The notes under the pieces were generated by a model. It was given only the letters and a program-made list of their open reading frames with translations. It did not search any database and had not been told where the DNA came from. 64,000 bases of DNA. Source: Thunnus maccoyii (taxonomy: Eukaryota; Chordata; Actinopteri; Scombriformes; Scombridae). The position numbers and the translations under genes are program-made. The stretch is taken from contig NC_056547.1 of assembly GCF_910596095.1 (NCBI RefSeq), forward strand, positions 5,724,147 to 5,788,146. The letters run 5' to 3'. Shown piece after piece: positions 23,304 to 35,235 of the stretch (within the stretch, counting starts at the first letter, position 1; each line of letters opens with the position of its first letter).

Positions 23304-24672
23304 TCACTGGCAGTAGCTCACATCTTTACATATTTTCTCGGGAGTCTCGCCTTTGGCTATTCCATCAATCAGTTCATCTTTGGGCTTTCTGATGATATCC
23401 TTGCATGCTTGTCTCAGGATTCCAGGTTCATTGCAGGAACCATCCACCTGCTTCTTAACTTCTTCCTTCAATAAAAAACATATAAATATTTGACAAGAAT
23501 CACTTTGTTGAGTGATAACTGGCAAGATAAATTCATTAAAGGGGACGTGAGTCTAATTTATTATGGTTTTGATCATAGCAACATCCAAATATCTTCAAGT
23601 CATAAAAATAAACATTTATAAAACAAAACATACTATATCAGAGGTCACAAATTAGCTTCTCTCCACTGTACTGTATAATGTTAGATAGACAGGTTTCTTT
23701 TTGCATGTAAGAACCACTGTAATGCAATAACACTCCACTTCCACCACCACTGCACCAAAAAATGTAAATGTGCACAGCAATATGTAATTATCATTTATTG
23801 ACAACTAAAATCTCTCAAAGGAAAAATAACCAAGTAACACAGTACTTCCCAAACTGTTTCCCCCTTAAAATTAGGCTACAGCTTTCTGAGACCCATCATC
23901 ATTCATATTTTCATCTGAATGATTTTTAGGGTTAGGGTTATTGTTATTATCTTAAACATTTTCAGCTAAAACATAAAAGGGTTAGTAACCCTAACCCTAA
24001 CCCTCATCAGGGCTTGACTATAACAAAATCAGTGAGACCATTTTTTAACACTTTGATTATGGCAAAATGTGGACATAAGAATCAAATGAGAGTTCATATT
24101 TTGAAAAAGTTTGCTTCAGACAGGTTTGGAAAATATTAACCTTCTGTACTACATTTTGCATTGATTACCTTTGAATTATTACCGCCCAACTTCTTCTGTA
24201 CGTCAGAGACGATCTTCTTACAGGCCAAACATTTCGGGTCAGATGATCCTTCCTGCATCCATTCATAACGATCTCCTTCCTGCATATAAAATGATTTTGG
24301 TTTACGTCACACCAGATAACATTCAGTCCATATGTTTAGCTCACATGTTGATGTGTCAGTCAAACAGAAACATGATGACACGACATAGCTAAATGAAAGA
24401 AGAGGCCTTGAGATTTTAATATGTGTGACATAGTTTCTCACCTTCTCTGCATGATGGTCAGCACCCTCCCTCACATGCTGTTTGAACTGGGATGAAAAAT
24501 CCCCCTCTACTTCAGTCTGGTCCTCCAGAGACCCCCACGACTTTACAACAGCTAAAAGAAAAATAAATTAAATCCTGCAAAGGTACTTAAATTATCAGGT
24601 ACATGGTGTAAATAATATTACGTTCTTACTTGCGGAGAGCAGGAGAAGAGCGATGCTGACGGCTGGTGTCAT
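23304..24672 (-). CDS. NK-lysin (saposin-like antimicrobial peptide), copy B, 4 exons, 141 aa
   Basis: Minus-strand exons 24,672-24,630, 24,551-24,442, 24,279-24,169 and 23,465-23,304, same structure as copy A. The predicted protein differs from A at only three residues (Glu51 to Lys, Glu111 to Asp, Lys114 to Arg). All six saposin cysteines, the signal peptide, the TATA box (24,724-24,731) and the polyadenylation signal are retained. Near identity to A means it may be co-expressed and hard to separate in RNA or genome data. Both sit on the minus strand, about 8.75 kb apart. Confidence 0.88.
23927..24009. repeat. Opposed telomere-like motifs, intron 3 of NK-lysin B
   Basis: Same arrangement as at 15,174-15,256. 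Confidence 0.6.
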
Positions 24673-24723
24673 GGTTGTTATTGCTGTGTCATCAGAGCTG
24701 TGTTCAGCTAATCCTTCTGTGGC

Positions 24724-24731
24724 TTTTTATA
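24724..24731 (-). promoter_or_regulatory. TATA box of NK-lysin copy B
   Basis: TATAAAAA on the minus strand, 52 bases before the ATG, as in copy A. Confidence 0.6.
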
Positions 24732-24772
24732 CTGCCTCATATGGCTGCAAAACCCCTCTGAACCACACGTAT

Positions 24773-25580
24773 CACAACCCACAAGTGTGCTTGCAAACGT
24801 CAAACAGCATTTTTTTGGTTTTTCAAAATATGCAAATCAACTTTTTAAAATGTGCAATTGCAGGCATGTTTAATTTTATACCCTAATAGACCAGATAATT
24901 AAAAAGAAAATATATATTGTTGAATATACATTTGATATATGTTTGACCTGCAGACTTTTGTTTTTGGAATAATGAATGGTGCATAGTGCAGAATGCAGTC
25001 AAATGCATCTGACGTGAGCATACACTTTATCTGAGCACTAATATCAAAGAATGCATGCAAGTATTGTCATAATCTCAGTTTTAAAAGGGTAGAAACATGT
25101 CTGACATATCAGATAATGTCAAGCTGAAGATGATAGCATGGTTATCAGTACAGGGAGCGTTTCAGTTGTTTTTACACATATGTTTACTGTGTCCTCTGAG
25201 TTTAAACCCTAAAAGTACATTATTCCCATTCAAAATGAAACTTTAAACATAAGTTAAAAATATAAGGATCTGCTCTTTTGACCTGGGTTGAGCTTTTACA
25301 CCCAGGAGGAAAATTACTGTAGCATTGCTGACTGTTTGAAAACTAACTCCTCTGAGCTCTAAACCTAGAGCTCTTATCAGTTGAAATATAGTTACTCTAT
25401 TTTCACCTTTAAAAGTAACAAACAAACATGAAAGAATGTCGTTATTTTATTTGTAAGTTCATTTTGCTGTGACCTTTGACCTTGCAAAGTGATACTAATT
25501 CATCATAGAATTAGCCTGAAGCTGAATAGACTTTAAATGTAGGAATTACATCACTCCCTGTATATTGAAATTCAACAGCT
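24773..25580. other. Spacer between NK-lysin B and relic exon
   Basis: Counterpart of 16,020-16,825; nothing recognised. Confidence 0.4.
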
Positions 25581-25582
25581 TC

Positions 25583-25813
25583 AGAGATTCTTTATTGCAA
25601 AGGTAACGACAGGCAGTTTGCACATGATCAAAAGGAAACAGTTGCAACAATAGCAGCGGTGGATTTCAGTGCATTAACTACAAACTTCATGTGACTGTTA
25701 CATGTTATCTGTAGGATCTATAGATAGGGGGGTGTTTTTTTTTCCTTTCACAGTTTAACTTTTGCAGTGATCTTCTTGCAAACAGCTTCCCCAAGTTCAG
25801 ATTTTATCTTTCA
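25583..25813 (-). pseudogene. Relic NK-lysin last exon with 3' UTR (unit B)
   Basis: Same relic as in unit A; the frame lies at 25,807-25,748 on the minus strand, with the same C-terminal lysine-rich residues and stop. Confidence 0.5.
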
Positions 25814-26410
25814 TGTGAAGACATTTGAGTACTTCACATACTTGTAAATAAATACACATGAATACACTCACCTGTGCAATCTAATGCAATCCAGTACAAC
25901 AGCTCTGCCATAAATTCTACATTTACGAAGCTTATACATTTTCAGTTTTTGTTGATATTGTCAGAAAGGTGATAATCCTACTTTATGTTTATTATTGAGG
26001 TTGTAGTGAGTGCTGGAGGTGTACTGCAGTGCATTATATTGAATGGTGTTCCTAAACATACATGAGGGGGGCAAAATACTCAACTCACAGAAAAATATAT
26101 CACATACAGTATGTTTCTCATATGGTGCAAGATGTTCCACATCATTTACACAACATATTGTATAGTGGAGTTTTCCAGGGTAAAAATAACTCATATTATT
26201 CACTCTAGCTTCTGCTTTCTCTCATCGTCTTGTGAAATAAAACTTGTCCTAAATGAACACAAATCCCAATCAATGCAAAGGTATTGTTTCTGACATCCCC
26301 CGCAGTTTTGTATATGCGGAATGTGTAAAATGTTAATGGGGATTAATATATTGTAGTTAATGGAGGAGCCTCATAAAGATAGAAGTACAAAAATTTGTGA
26401 GAAAGACCTT

Positions 26411-26641
26411 TTATGTAATTGAGTTGTTGTTGATGTCCTCGTCTTTTGTGGAGTCTACAGAGGCCTGAGAAGATGGTTTTCTTTTGTGTAAATGTAATAG
26501 CCTGCACTTCACACTACACAGTGCATAAAAGCAGCCAAGGATTTTTGTAAACGTGGGCAGGAACACGTTGCACACAAGGATCTTTTGGTATAAATCGTTT
26601 TCTGTCCGTGTGGCGGACTGGCTTTGATAATGATCAATCAA
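26411..26641 (-). other. Recurrent open frame of unknown nature (unit B form)
   Basis: 76-codon version of the frame at 17,658-17,858. It carries extra residues in the hydrophobic part (…KILGCFYALCSVKC…) without loss of frame. Not assigned to any family. Confidence 0.2.
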
Positions 26642-26829
26642 ATCACTTTTTCTTCTTCCCTAAAAGAGCTTTTTATAGCAGGTTGTAATATTTTATTCTC
26701 TACAAAACATGTATACTTAACATCTCTGCCAACAAGCGTACTTGTTGCACTTTATGAAATAAGTAACTTGCAGAGACTTGAAAGTTGCATCAGACAGATA
26801 ATAGAAAACATGTTTAGTCAACATTATTC

Positions 26830-27115
26830 TTGAACAATAATTTAGGGTGTAAGTGCAATTTTAAATCTCTTCTCAAAACATTCTTTTATCAGAAAGCTTT
26901 TATGAATCTTTGATATGTTGCTGTGTTTTATTATCCCACTCTTGACAGTTTATATTTTTGTGTAACTTAATTTTATTTCCCTGTGTTTTATGATCTGTTT
27001 GTTTTTATTTATTTTAAATTGTTTAATTCTTTCTTTTTATCTGTTAAGTGCTTTGTAACTTTGTTAAGAAAAATGCTGTATAAATAAAATGTATTATTAC
27101 ATAATTCAAAACTGA
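26830..27115 (+). mobile_element. L2/CR1-type LINE 3' tail (unit B)
   Basis: Counterpart of 18,055-18,320. Confidence 0.65.
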
Positions 27116-27393
27116 CACTGCGTCAGTTTCAAGTTTTTTGAAATGCAAACATTTACTGATATCAACTGTGAACTGATACAGACATGGGAATAAACATTAC
27201 AGGCATTGCAAAGTAATAAAAGGTAAAAGACAATAATGCAACACAAAGTTAATGCAGTGACAAAGAGAAAACTGAAAGATCATTAGAAATCCTTTATGAT
27301 ATACTTTTATGCGCTCTTAGTCGTTCACTAAAACAGAAATTTTTGAAAATTTTTGTTACTCATTTTGTTTGTTTTTTTCCTATAAATTAAGCA

Positions 27394-27560
27394 GAGCACC
27401 CCGGTAGCTGAGTGATCACTGTGCATACCACATAACTGCAACATCCCTGCTTTGATTCCTGCCAGTGACCTTTGTTGTATGTCGTACCCATGTCTCTCCA
27501 ACTATTAACCATGCATAAGGCGTTGGGGATATACACTAATTTCAACTTGTGTATTTTCAT
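27394..27560 (+). mobile_element. tRNA-derived SINE (unit B)
   Basis: Counterpart of 18,601-18,760; the A-box here reads 'tagctgagtgatcac', slightly decayed. Confidence 0.55.
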
Positions 27561-27644
27561 TCATTTTTTGAATAAGGGATCGGGTCTAAAAACTCCTTTG
27601 GCCTAAAGAGAACACATCAGAAAAATATTAAAATAATTAAGTAT

Positions 27645-28016
27645 CAGTGGTGGAAAGTAAAAGTCCTGCATTCAAAATTGTACTTTTGTAGAAGTAAAGT
27701 ACACTTTAGAGTACACTATAAGATAGTTATTATTGAGGTTTTCATATGTAAGTGATTCTTAGATTTTGTACATTTGGTCATGGTGGTGCTTATTTTAACT
27801 ACTTCAAATACTTTTGGGTAGTTGAATCTATAACTGCAGTTCATATGTGATAAACTTAAATCATGTGTTTTGTATGTAAAATCTTGAACAAGCAACTATA
27901 GTTGTCAGATAAAATGTGCAATGTTTCCCCTTTGAGAAGTATTCATGTAAAGTACAAGTACCTTAAAGTTGTACTTAAGCACAGTACCTGAGTAAATCAG
28001 TTACTTTCTACCACTG
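27645..28016. mobile_element. 372 bp MITE with CAGTGGTGGAAAGTAA ends (unit B)
   Basis: Counterpart of 18,846-19,217 with the same length and ends. Confidence 0.8.
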
Positions 28017-28155
28017 TGGAGTATGAAGCTGTAATTAAAGTTGCTACATCGTGAGTAATGAACATTGTAAAAGTACTTTAGACTATTTTAGGTGAGTAAT
28101 AGTCAAATATAAATACACATGTGGTTTTAGGTCATTACACTGGCAGGCTGGTGAC

Positions 28156-28473
28156 TCACTTGCAGGCTCCGGTGTTAACACAGATCGTCCTCACATCATC
28201 AGTGGCGACGAGTTCTTCAAGTAATACTCCGAGGTGTGACTTCACAAATTTGCGGCGCAAACTTTTCAAGAGGCCAATTGGATCATAGACGGTCAACAAC
28301 TTTGATTTCATTTTCTGTAATAAGAGAAAAAATCATATTACCGCTCCTTCAGAGATGCACCGACTACTGTGACGTCAGTCTAGTGGACGTTTTACCTCTG
28401 CAGTGGCGTTCGGACCAATGTCTTTCTTCAGCTTGTTCAGAGCCCACTTGCATGCCCAGCATACGCCTGGAAG
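28156..28473 (-). pseudogene. Second NK-lysin, last two exons only (unit B)
   Basis: Minus-strand exons 28,473-28,396 and 28,314-28,156, same predicted peptide as the copy in unit A, including the missing two cysteines. No signal-peptide or pro-region exon was found upstream in 28,480-30,285. Identical reading frames in both copies may reflect recent duplication rather than selection. Confidence 0.6.
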
Positions 28474-28820
28474 CTGCACATGAAATTGACACATGATTTT
28501 AACACTTAACAAATGCATGAGCCCTTAAAGTAACACTTAATGTAATGGAAAAATGTTGAATACTGCAGAGCATTCATAGGCATTATGTAAACAACTACTA
28601 AATGGTTTGTAACACACTATAATGCAGTTGTAAGTTAGTTTGGAAAAAAAGGTGTCTTGCAAATAAATACATACTGTAGCATGTAATAAAACTTTTGGTT
28701 CTGCACTTGAATCTGATATAAAACTCTGTGGGTCTGAATAAAGTTTGGACAAACTGCATATAATTTACGTCAGGTTAGGTTATGTACCCGAGGTCAGTGA
28801 ATCCTAAAGTAAAACTATGT

Positions 28821-29735
28821 CTGCTGATGTTTCCTTGTCACAGTTGCCTTTGTCTATGAGTTCATCTTTTCCAGTTGCTGCACTCACTCATATCAGCTAT
28901 TGCCATTAAAGGAAATGATAGAACCACACTGTTTCTGCCACAATGCTTCACTATCTGAATATCACAGACAATACTGCAGTTATTGTTTTATTTTCTGATC
29001 TGTCTGTTCAAGGATTAAAGTCCCACTGAGCAGTTCATCTGTGTTGCACTCAAATACAGAAGAACGATGTTGTGCTGTTTTACACAGCAGTTTCCCCTCA
29101 GCTGAAAGGTTTTGTTTTGGTTTGAATGGGGCTAAAGACTGGAAATGATATGTTTATGACAATCTGTTTCATTCTGCAAGATGAAACATTTCATTACATC
29201 CCATTCATCAATTTTTGGCTCTTTTATGTGCCCTAAAGTTCTGAAACAATGTTGAGCATGGAGAAAGTAACTTGGCAAAAAAAAAAGTCTTAACTCAATG
29301 CTGACTTATCAGATTTTTTCTCAAGAAATTTCAGCCATCATCTCATTCGTCAGCGAATGGTGTTTGTTCCGTTGTCATGGAGATGGGTCTGTTTTCAACA
29401 TTGCAATCTCCATTTACTGATGAAAAGATGTGGCTGAAAGCTCCAGAAGAAAAACAGAATGTTTTAAGACCTAAAAGCAAAATCGTCATTACATTATCAC
29501 ACTGTGTAGAACTTTACACATACCAGTTTATTGATATTGAATTGCAAAAGTGTTTCAGTGATTAATATTTTCTAAATTTTAACAAGCAAACAAGAGTAGG
29601 ATTTTATTTTAGCTACCATAGCAGTAGTCTGAAGTTGAATAGATCTTAACACATGAGTCTGGTGATTTTCTATGTTTTTGTTATTGTCAATAAATCGATA
29701 ATAAAAAGACCAAAACCAACAATTAACTGATCCTC
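28821..29735. repeat. Segmental duplication unit C (truncated third tandem unit)
   Basis: Begins with the same 'ctgctgatgtttcc' edge as A and B and follows them for about 915 bases. It diverges abruptly after 'aattaactgatcctc' at 29,735. In A and B that point lies about five bases before the TG start of the LTR (12,190 / 20,943), so C stops where the LTR begins. Confidence 0.85.
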
Positions 29736-30285
29736 TTAACAAGATTTATTGTCTGTGTAGCCAAAGCCTGATTTAACGTATTCCTCTGTGGCATTTCAAG
29801 CTCACACCTCCCTGCTAATGGAAATACTCACCAGAGCATCTGTAAATACCCTGGAACAGTTGCTAAAAACTACAGTGACCACCTGTTTTAGAAAAATATG
29901 AAGCCTTTTTAAAAACAAAATCTGTGACCCGTTTTTAAAGATGAGAGTTCAGGAGGCAACCCAGTCTCATGGCAGTTTGTGAAATAGTAATGAAATTTAA
30001 TCTACAGATTTGTGTACATGAACATTTTTCATGACACTCAGCGCAACTTTAAAACTAATGCATTTCAATTGGAAGTATCTTTCTATCAGTCAGGACTCAG
30101 GAGCACAGAAGCTTTATTGTTTTTTCTCATTTGTTATTCATTTTTTAATCTATAACCACTACATTACTCAACATTTAATCACAAGATTTTATCCTTGTTT
30201 TCATTTGAATTTTATCAGTCTGTATCAGTCTTGTGGGCGGATAGGAGGACACGCTGCTGGGAAATATTTTCCGCATGACGTCAAG
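29736..30285. other. Unique spacer between truncated unit C and inverted copy D
   Basis: Not found elsewhere in the window. A 113-codon plus-strand frame (30,031-30,372) runs into copy D and has no family features. This stretch separates the head-to-head arms and marks the inversion junction. Confidence 0.5.
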
Positions 30286-30479
30286 GTTTTCTTTCAGTTT
30301 TCTCTTTGTCACTGCATTAACTTTGTGTTGCATTATTGTCTTTTACCTTTTATTACTTTGCAATGCCTGTAATGTTTATTCCCATGTCTGTATCAGTTCA
30401 CAGTTGATATCAGTAAATGTTTGCATTTCAAAAAACTTTTTTTTGGAATAATCTTTGTTGGACTAGACGCAGTGTCAGT

Positions 30480-30750
30480 TTTGAATTATATAATAATACA
30501 TTTTATTTATAAAGCATTTTTCTTAACAAAGTTACAAAGTGCTTAACAGAAAAAAAGAAAGAATTAAACAATTTAAAACAAAGAAAGACAAACAGATCAT
30601 AAAACACAGGGAAATAAAATTAAGTTACAAAAAAATATAAACTGTCAAGAGTGGGATAATAAAACACAGCAACATATCAAAGATTCATAAAAGCTTTCTG
30701 ATAGAAGAATGTTTTGAGAAGAGATTTAAAATTGCACTTACACCCTAAAT
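30480..30750 (-). mobile_element. L2/CR1-type LINE 3' tail (copy D)
   Basis: Inverted counterpart of 18,055-18,320. Confidence 0.6.
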
Positions 30751-30948
30751 TACTGTTCAAGAATAATGTTGACTAAACGTGTTTTCTATTATCTGTCTGA
30801 TGCAACTTTCAAGTCTCTGCAAGTCTCTTATTTCATAAAGTGCAACAAGTACGCTTGTTGGCAGAAATGTTAAGTATACATGTTTTGTAGAGAATAAAAT
30901 ATTACAACCTGCTATAAAAAGCTCTTTTAGGGAAGAAGAAAAAGTGAT

Positions 30949-31149
30949 TTGATTGATCATTATCAAAGCCAGTCCGCCACACGGACAGAAAACGATTTAT
31001 ACCAAAAGATCCTTGTGTTCCTGCCCACGTTTACAATACTATGTAGTGTGAAGTGCAGGCTATTACATTTACACAAAAGAAAACCATCTTCTCAGGCCTC
31101 TGTAGACTCCACAAAAGACGAGGACATCGAAGACAACTCAATTACATAA
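30949..31149 (+). other. Recurrent open frame of unknown nature (copy D form)
   Basis: 66 codons, counterpart of the minus-strand frames at 17,658-17,858 and 26,411-26,641. Hydrophobic centre, then a charged Ser/Asp-rich end. No family assigned; may be chance. Confidence 0.2.
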
Positions 31150-31746
31150 AAGGTCTTTCTCACAAATTTTTGTACTTCTATCTTTATGAGGCTCCTCCAT
31201 TAACTACAATATATTAATCCCCATTAACATTTTACACATTCCGCATATACAAAACTGCAGGGGATGTCAGAAACAATACCTTTGCATTGATTGGGATTTG
31301 TGTTCATTTAGGACAAGTTTTCTTTCACAAGACGATGAGAGAAAGCAGAAGCTAGAGTGAATAATATGAGTTATTTTTACCCTGGAAGACTCCACTATAC
31401 AATATGTTGTGTAAATGATGTGGAACATCTTGCACCATATGAGAAACATACTGTATGTGATATATTTTTCTGTGAGTTGAGTATTTTGCCCCCCTCATGC
31501 ATGTTTAGGAACACCATTGAATATAATGCACTGTAGTACACCTCCAGCACCCACTACTACCTCAATAATAAACATAAAGTAGGATTATCACCTTTCTGAC
31601 AATATCAACAAAAACTGAAAATGTATAAGCTTCGTAAAAGTAGAATTTATGGCAGAGCTGTTGTACTGGATTTCATTAGATTGCACAGGTGAGTGTATTT
31701 ATATGTATTTATTTACAAGTATGTGAAGTGCTCAAATGTCTTCACA

Positions 31747-31975
31747 TGAAAGATAAAATCTGAACTTGGGGAAGCTGTTTGCAAGAAGATCACTGCAAAA
31801 GTTAAACTGTGAAAGGAAAAAAACCCACCTCCCTATCTATAGATCCTACAGATAACATGTAACAGTCACATGAAGTTTGTAGTTAATGCACTGAAATCCA
31901 CCGCTGCTATTGTTGCAACTGTTTCCTTTTGATCATGTGCAAACTGCCTGTCGTTACCTTTGCAATAAAGAATCT
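31747..31975 (+). pseudogene. Relic NK-lysin last exon with 3' UTR (copy D)
   Basis: The frame at 31,753-31,812 reads as in A and B; AATAAA at 31,964-31,969. A donor-like 'acaggtgagtg' about 60 bases upstream (31,686-31,696) may be the remains of the preceding intron. Confidence 0.5.
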
Positions 31976-32835
31976 CTGAAGCTGTTGAATTTCAATATAC
32001 AGGGATTGATGTAATTCCTATATTTAAAGTTTATTCAGCTTCAGGCTAATTCTATGATGAATTAGTATCACTTTGCAAGGTCAAAGGTCACAGCAAAATG
32101 AACTTACAAATAAAATAACTACATTCTATCATGTTTGTTTGTTACTTTTAAAAGGTGAAAATAGAGAAACTATGTTTCAACTGAAAAGAGCTCTAGGTTT
32201 AGAGCTCAGAGGAGTTAGTTTTCAAACAGTCAGCAATGCTACAGTAATTTTCCTCCTGGGTGTAAAAGCTCAACCCAGGTCAAAAGAGCAGATCCTTATA
32301 TTTTTAACTTATATTTAAAGTTTCATTTTGAATGGGAATAATGTACTTTTAGGGTTTAAACTCAGAGGACACAGTAAACATATGTGTAAAAACAACTGAA
32401 ACGCTCCCTGTACTGATAACCATGCTATCATCTTCAGCTTGACATTATCTGATAAGTCAGACATGTTTCTACCCTTTTAAAACTGAGATTATGACAATAC
32501 TTGCATGCATTCTTTGATATTAGTGCTCAGATAAAGTGTATGCTCACGTCAGATGCATTTGACTGCATTCTGCACTATGCACCATTCATTATTCCAAAAA
32601 CAAAAGTCTGCAGGTCAAACATATATCAAATGTATATTCAACAATATATATTTTCTTTTTAATTTTCTGGTCTATTAGGGTATAAAATAAAACATGCGTG
32701 CAATCGCTTATTTTAAAAAGTTGATTTGCATATTTTGAAAAAAACAAAAAAATGCTGTTTGACGTTTGCAAGCACACTTGTGGGTTGTGATACGTGTGGT
32801 TCAGAGGGGTTTTGCAGCCATATGACGTATTAAAG
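31976..32835. other. Spacer between relic exon and NK-lysin D; upstream flank of NK-lysin D
   Basis: Counterpart of 16,020-16,825; nothing recognised beyond probable promoter sequence close to 32,836. Copy D differs from A and B just upstream of its TATA box (…ccatatgacgtattaaag…). Confidence 0.4.
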
Positions 32836-32843
32836 TATAAAAA
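32836..32843 (+). promoter_or_regulatory. TATA box of NK-lysin copy D
   Basis: TATAAAAA, 52 bases before the ATG, as in A and B. Confidence 0.6.
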
Positions 32844-32894
32844 ACCACAGAAGGATTAGCTGAACACAGCTCTGATGACACAGCAATAACAACC

Positions 32895-34271
32895 ATGACA
32901 CCAGCCGTCAGCATCGCTCTTCTCCTGCTTTCCGCAAGTAAGAACGTAATATTATTTACACCATGTACCTGATAATTTAAGTACCTTTGCAGGATTTAAT
33001 TTATTTTTCTTTTAGCTGTGGTAAAGTCGTGGGGGTCTCTGGAGGACCAGACTGAAGCAGAGGGAGATTTTTCATCCCAGTTCAAACAGCATGTGAGGGA
33101 GGGTGCATCATGCATCATCTATCAAGCAGAGAAGGTGAGAAACTATGTCACACATATTAAAACCTCAAGGCCTCTTCTTTTATTTAGCTATGTCGTGTCA
33201 TCATGTTTCTGTTTGACTGACACATCAATATGTGAGCTAAACATATGGACTGAATGTTATTTGGTGTGATGTAAACCAAAATCATTTTATATGCAGGAAG
33301 GAGATCGTTATAAATGGATGCAGAACGGATCATCTGACCCGAAATGTTTGGCCTGTAAGAAGATCGTCTATGAAGTACAGGAGAAGTTGGGCGGTAATAA
33401 TTCAAAGGTAATCAATGCAAAATGTAGTACAGAAGGTTAATATCTTCCAAACCTGGCTGAAGTAAACTTTTTCAAAATATGAACTCTCATTTGATTCTTA
33501 TGTCCACATTTTGCCATAATCAAAGTGTTAAAAAATGGTCTCACTGATTTTGTTATAGTCAAGCCCTGATGAGGGTTAGGGTTAGGGTTACTAACCCTTT
33601 TATGTTTTAGCTGAAAATGTTGAAGATAATAACAATAACCCTAACCCTAAAAATCATTCAGATGAAAATATGAATGATGATGGGTCTCAGAAAGCTGTAG
33701 CCTAATTTTAAGGGGGAAACAGTTTGGGAAGTACTGTGTTACTTGATTATTTTTCCTTTGAGAGATTTTAGTTGTCAATAAATGATAATTACATATTGCT
33801 GTGCACATTTACATTTTTTGGTGCAGTGGTGGTGGAAGTGGAGTGTTATTGCATTACAGTGGTTCTTACATGCAAAATAAACCTGTCTATCTAACATTAT
33901 ACAGTACAGTGGAGAGAAGCTCATTTGTGACCTCTGATATAGTATGTTTTGTTTTATAAATGTTTATTTTTATGACTTGAAGATATTTGGATGTTGCTAT
34001 TATCAAAATCATACTAAATTAGACTCACGTCCCCTTTAATGAATTTATCTTGCCAGTTGTCACTCAACAAAGTGATTCTTGTCAAATATTTATATGTTTT
34101 TTATTGAAGGAAGAAATTAAGAAGCAGGTGGCTCGTTCCTGCAATGAACCTGGAATCCTGAGACAAGCATGCAAGGATATCATCAAAAAGTCCAAAGACA
34201 AACTGATTGATGGTATAGCCAAAGGCGAGACTCCCAAGAAAATATGTAAAGATCTGAGCTACTGCCAGTGA
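32895..34271 (+). CDS. NK-lysin (saposin-like antimicrobial peptide), copy D, 4 exons, 144 aa
   Basis: Plus-strand exons 32,895-32,937, 33,016-33,134, 33,297-33,407 and 34,110-34,271. Signal peptide as in A/B. All six saposin cysteines are kept (71, 74, 102, 112, 137, 143). Exon 2 carries a 9-base net insertion that replaces ADHHAE by ASCIIYQAE and adds a seventh cysteine (residue 47) before the saposin domain. Exons 3 and 4 differ from copy A at 13 codons by replacement and at one silently. Most changes add Lys/Arg or remove Asp/Glu, so the saposin region goes from about 0 to about +7 net charge. AATAAA lies at 34,398-34,403. It is the copy most like a classical cationic NK-lysin effector. 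Confidence 0.9.
33565..33650. repeat. Opposed telomere-like motifs, intron 3 of NK-lysin D
   Basis: Inverted counterpart of 15,174-15,256. Confidence 0.6.
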
Positions 34272-34429
34272 AATACATCTGTCTGTAGATACTACATACA
34301 ATGTAATGCATCTGCCTCGCAATGAATGTTTCAGCTGTTTGATTCTGATCATAAAAGTCACATAAAAGTGTACATGATGTCTTGTGCTTGCCTTTGCAAT
34401 AAAGAAGCTATTTCTCATATTCATGTAGT

Positions 34430-34820
34430 GATATAGTTCTTATGGTCTTAAATAGACTAACAGTAAGACATATTTATGTGAGACACTGACTTTTCTCTCT
34501 CCTTACAAAGCTGATAAGTAGTGTGAGGGAAATTATTGTATGAATATATACAAACACTTGTATGAAACAAAAGCACTTAGTGACAGTAGGTTCCTGTGTG
34601 AAGGAGAAACCTAGTATATCCTGCCATGTGTATCTGGTTATAACTACACATAGAGTAGTCACAACAACTCTCAGCGGTTAGTGAGAAAGAGATAAAGGAG
34701 TTTTCACTCACTCTCTGTGAGTGTGTCATGCTCTGAGCCTTAAAGAAAGTGTGATCATATTGTGTTGAGAAATATCTCTCTCCTCATTTCCACTCCCCCC
34801 TTCCCTACCCTAGACCCATT
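34430..34820 (+). mobile_element. Diverged LTR-like block (copy D)
   Basis: Inverted counterpart of 14,010-14,415, directly downstream of NK-lysin D. Confidence 0.45.
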
Positions 34821-35235
34821 TTTGGGGGGGCACAGGGGATGTTTAGGGGGAGATAGCAGGTCAACAGTATATGCCACATAGAAGTGGTATACATCATCTG
34901 AAAGCTCGGAGCCTGAATATTAATTTGAGATGCAGCTCAGCACTGTGTGGCAAGTTTTTCTTGTAATAAATCTGTAATAAACATTGTGTTTTGGTTAGTT
35001 GCCTATTCAGATTTTGAACGTTTAGAGTGTATAAGGGACTAGAACATTATGATGAAAGTATATGATGGCCATTGCCATGATCAATTTTGTCTCATAAGTT
35101 GTTGCATCAATTTTAGGGTTGATACCATTTGTTATTTTGTTATTTTTGACCAATTGAGAATTGACAATGTGGTCAAAAATCCCTCAAAAATACCACATTC
35201 AGACACTAAGACCTTGTGGAACACCATATAAATAT

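Larger units (their letters stand above)
20022..28820. repeat. Segmental duplication unit B (8,799 bp, tandem)
   Basis: Second tandem copy of unit A, joined to it directly with no spacer. It is 46 bases longer, mainly from two insertions near 26,525-26,575 relative to about 17,772-17,795. Gene content is the same as in A. Coordinates are offset by +8,753 up to about 26.5 kb and by +8,799 near the right end. Confidence 0.93.
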
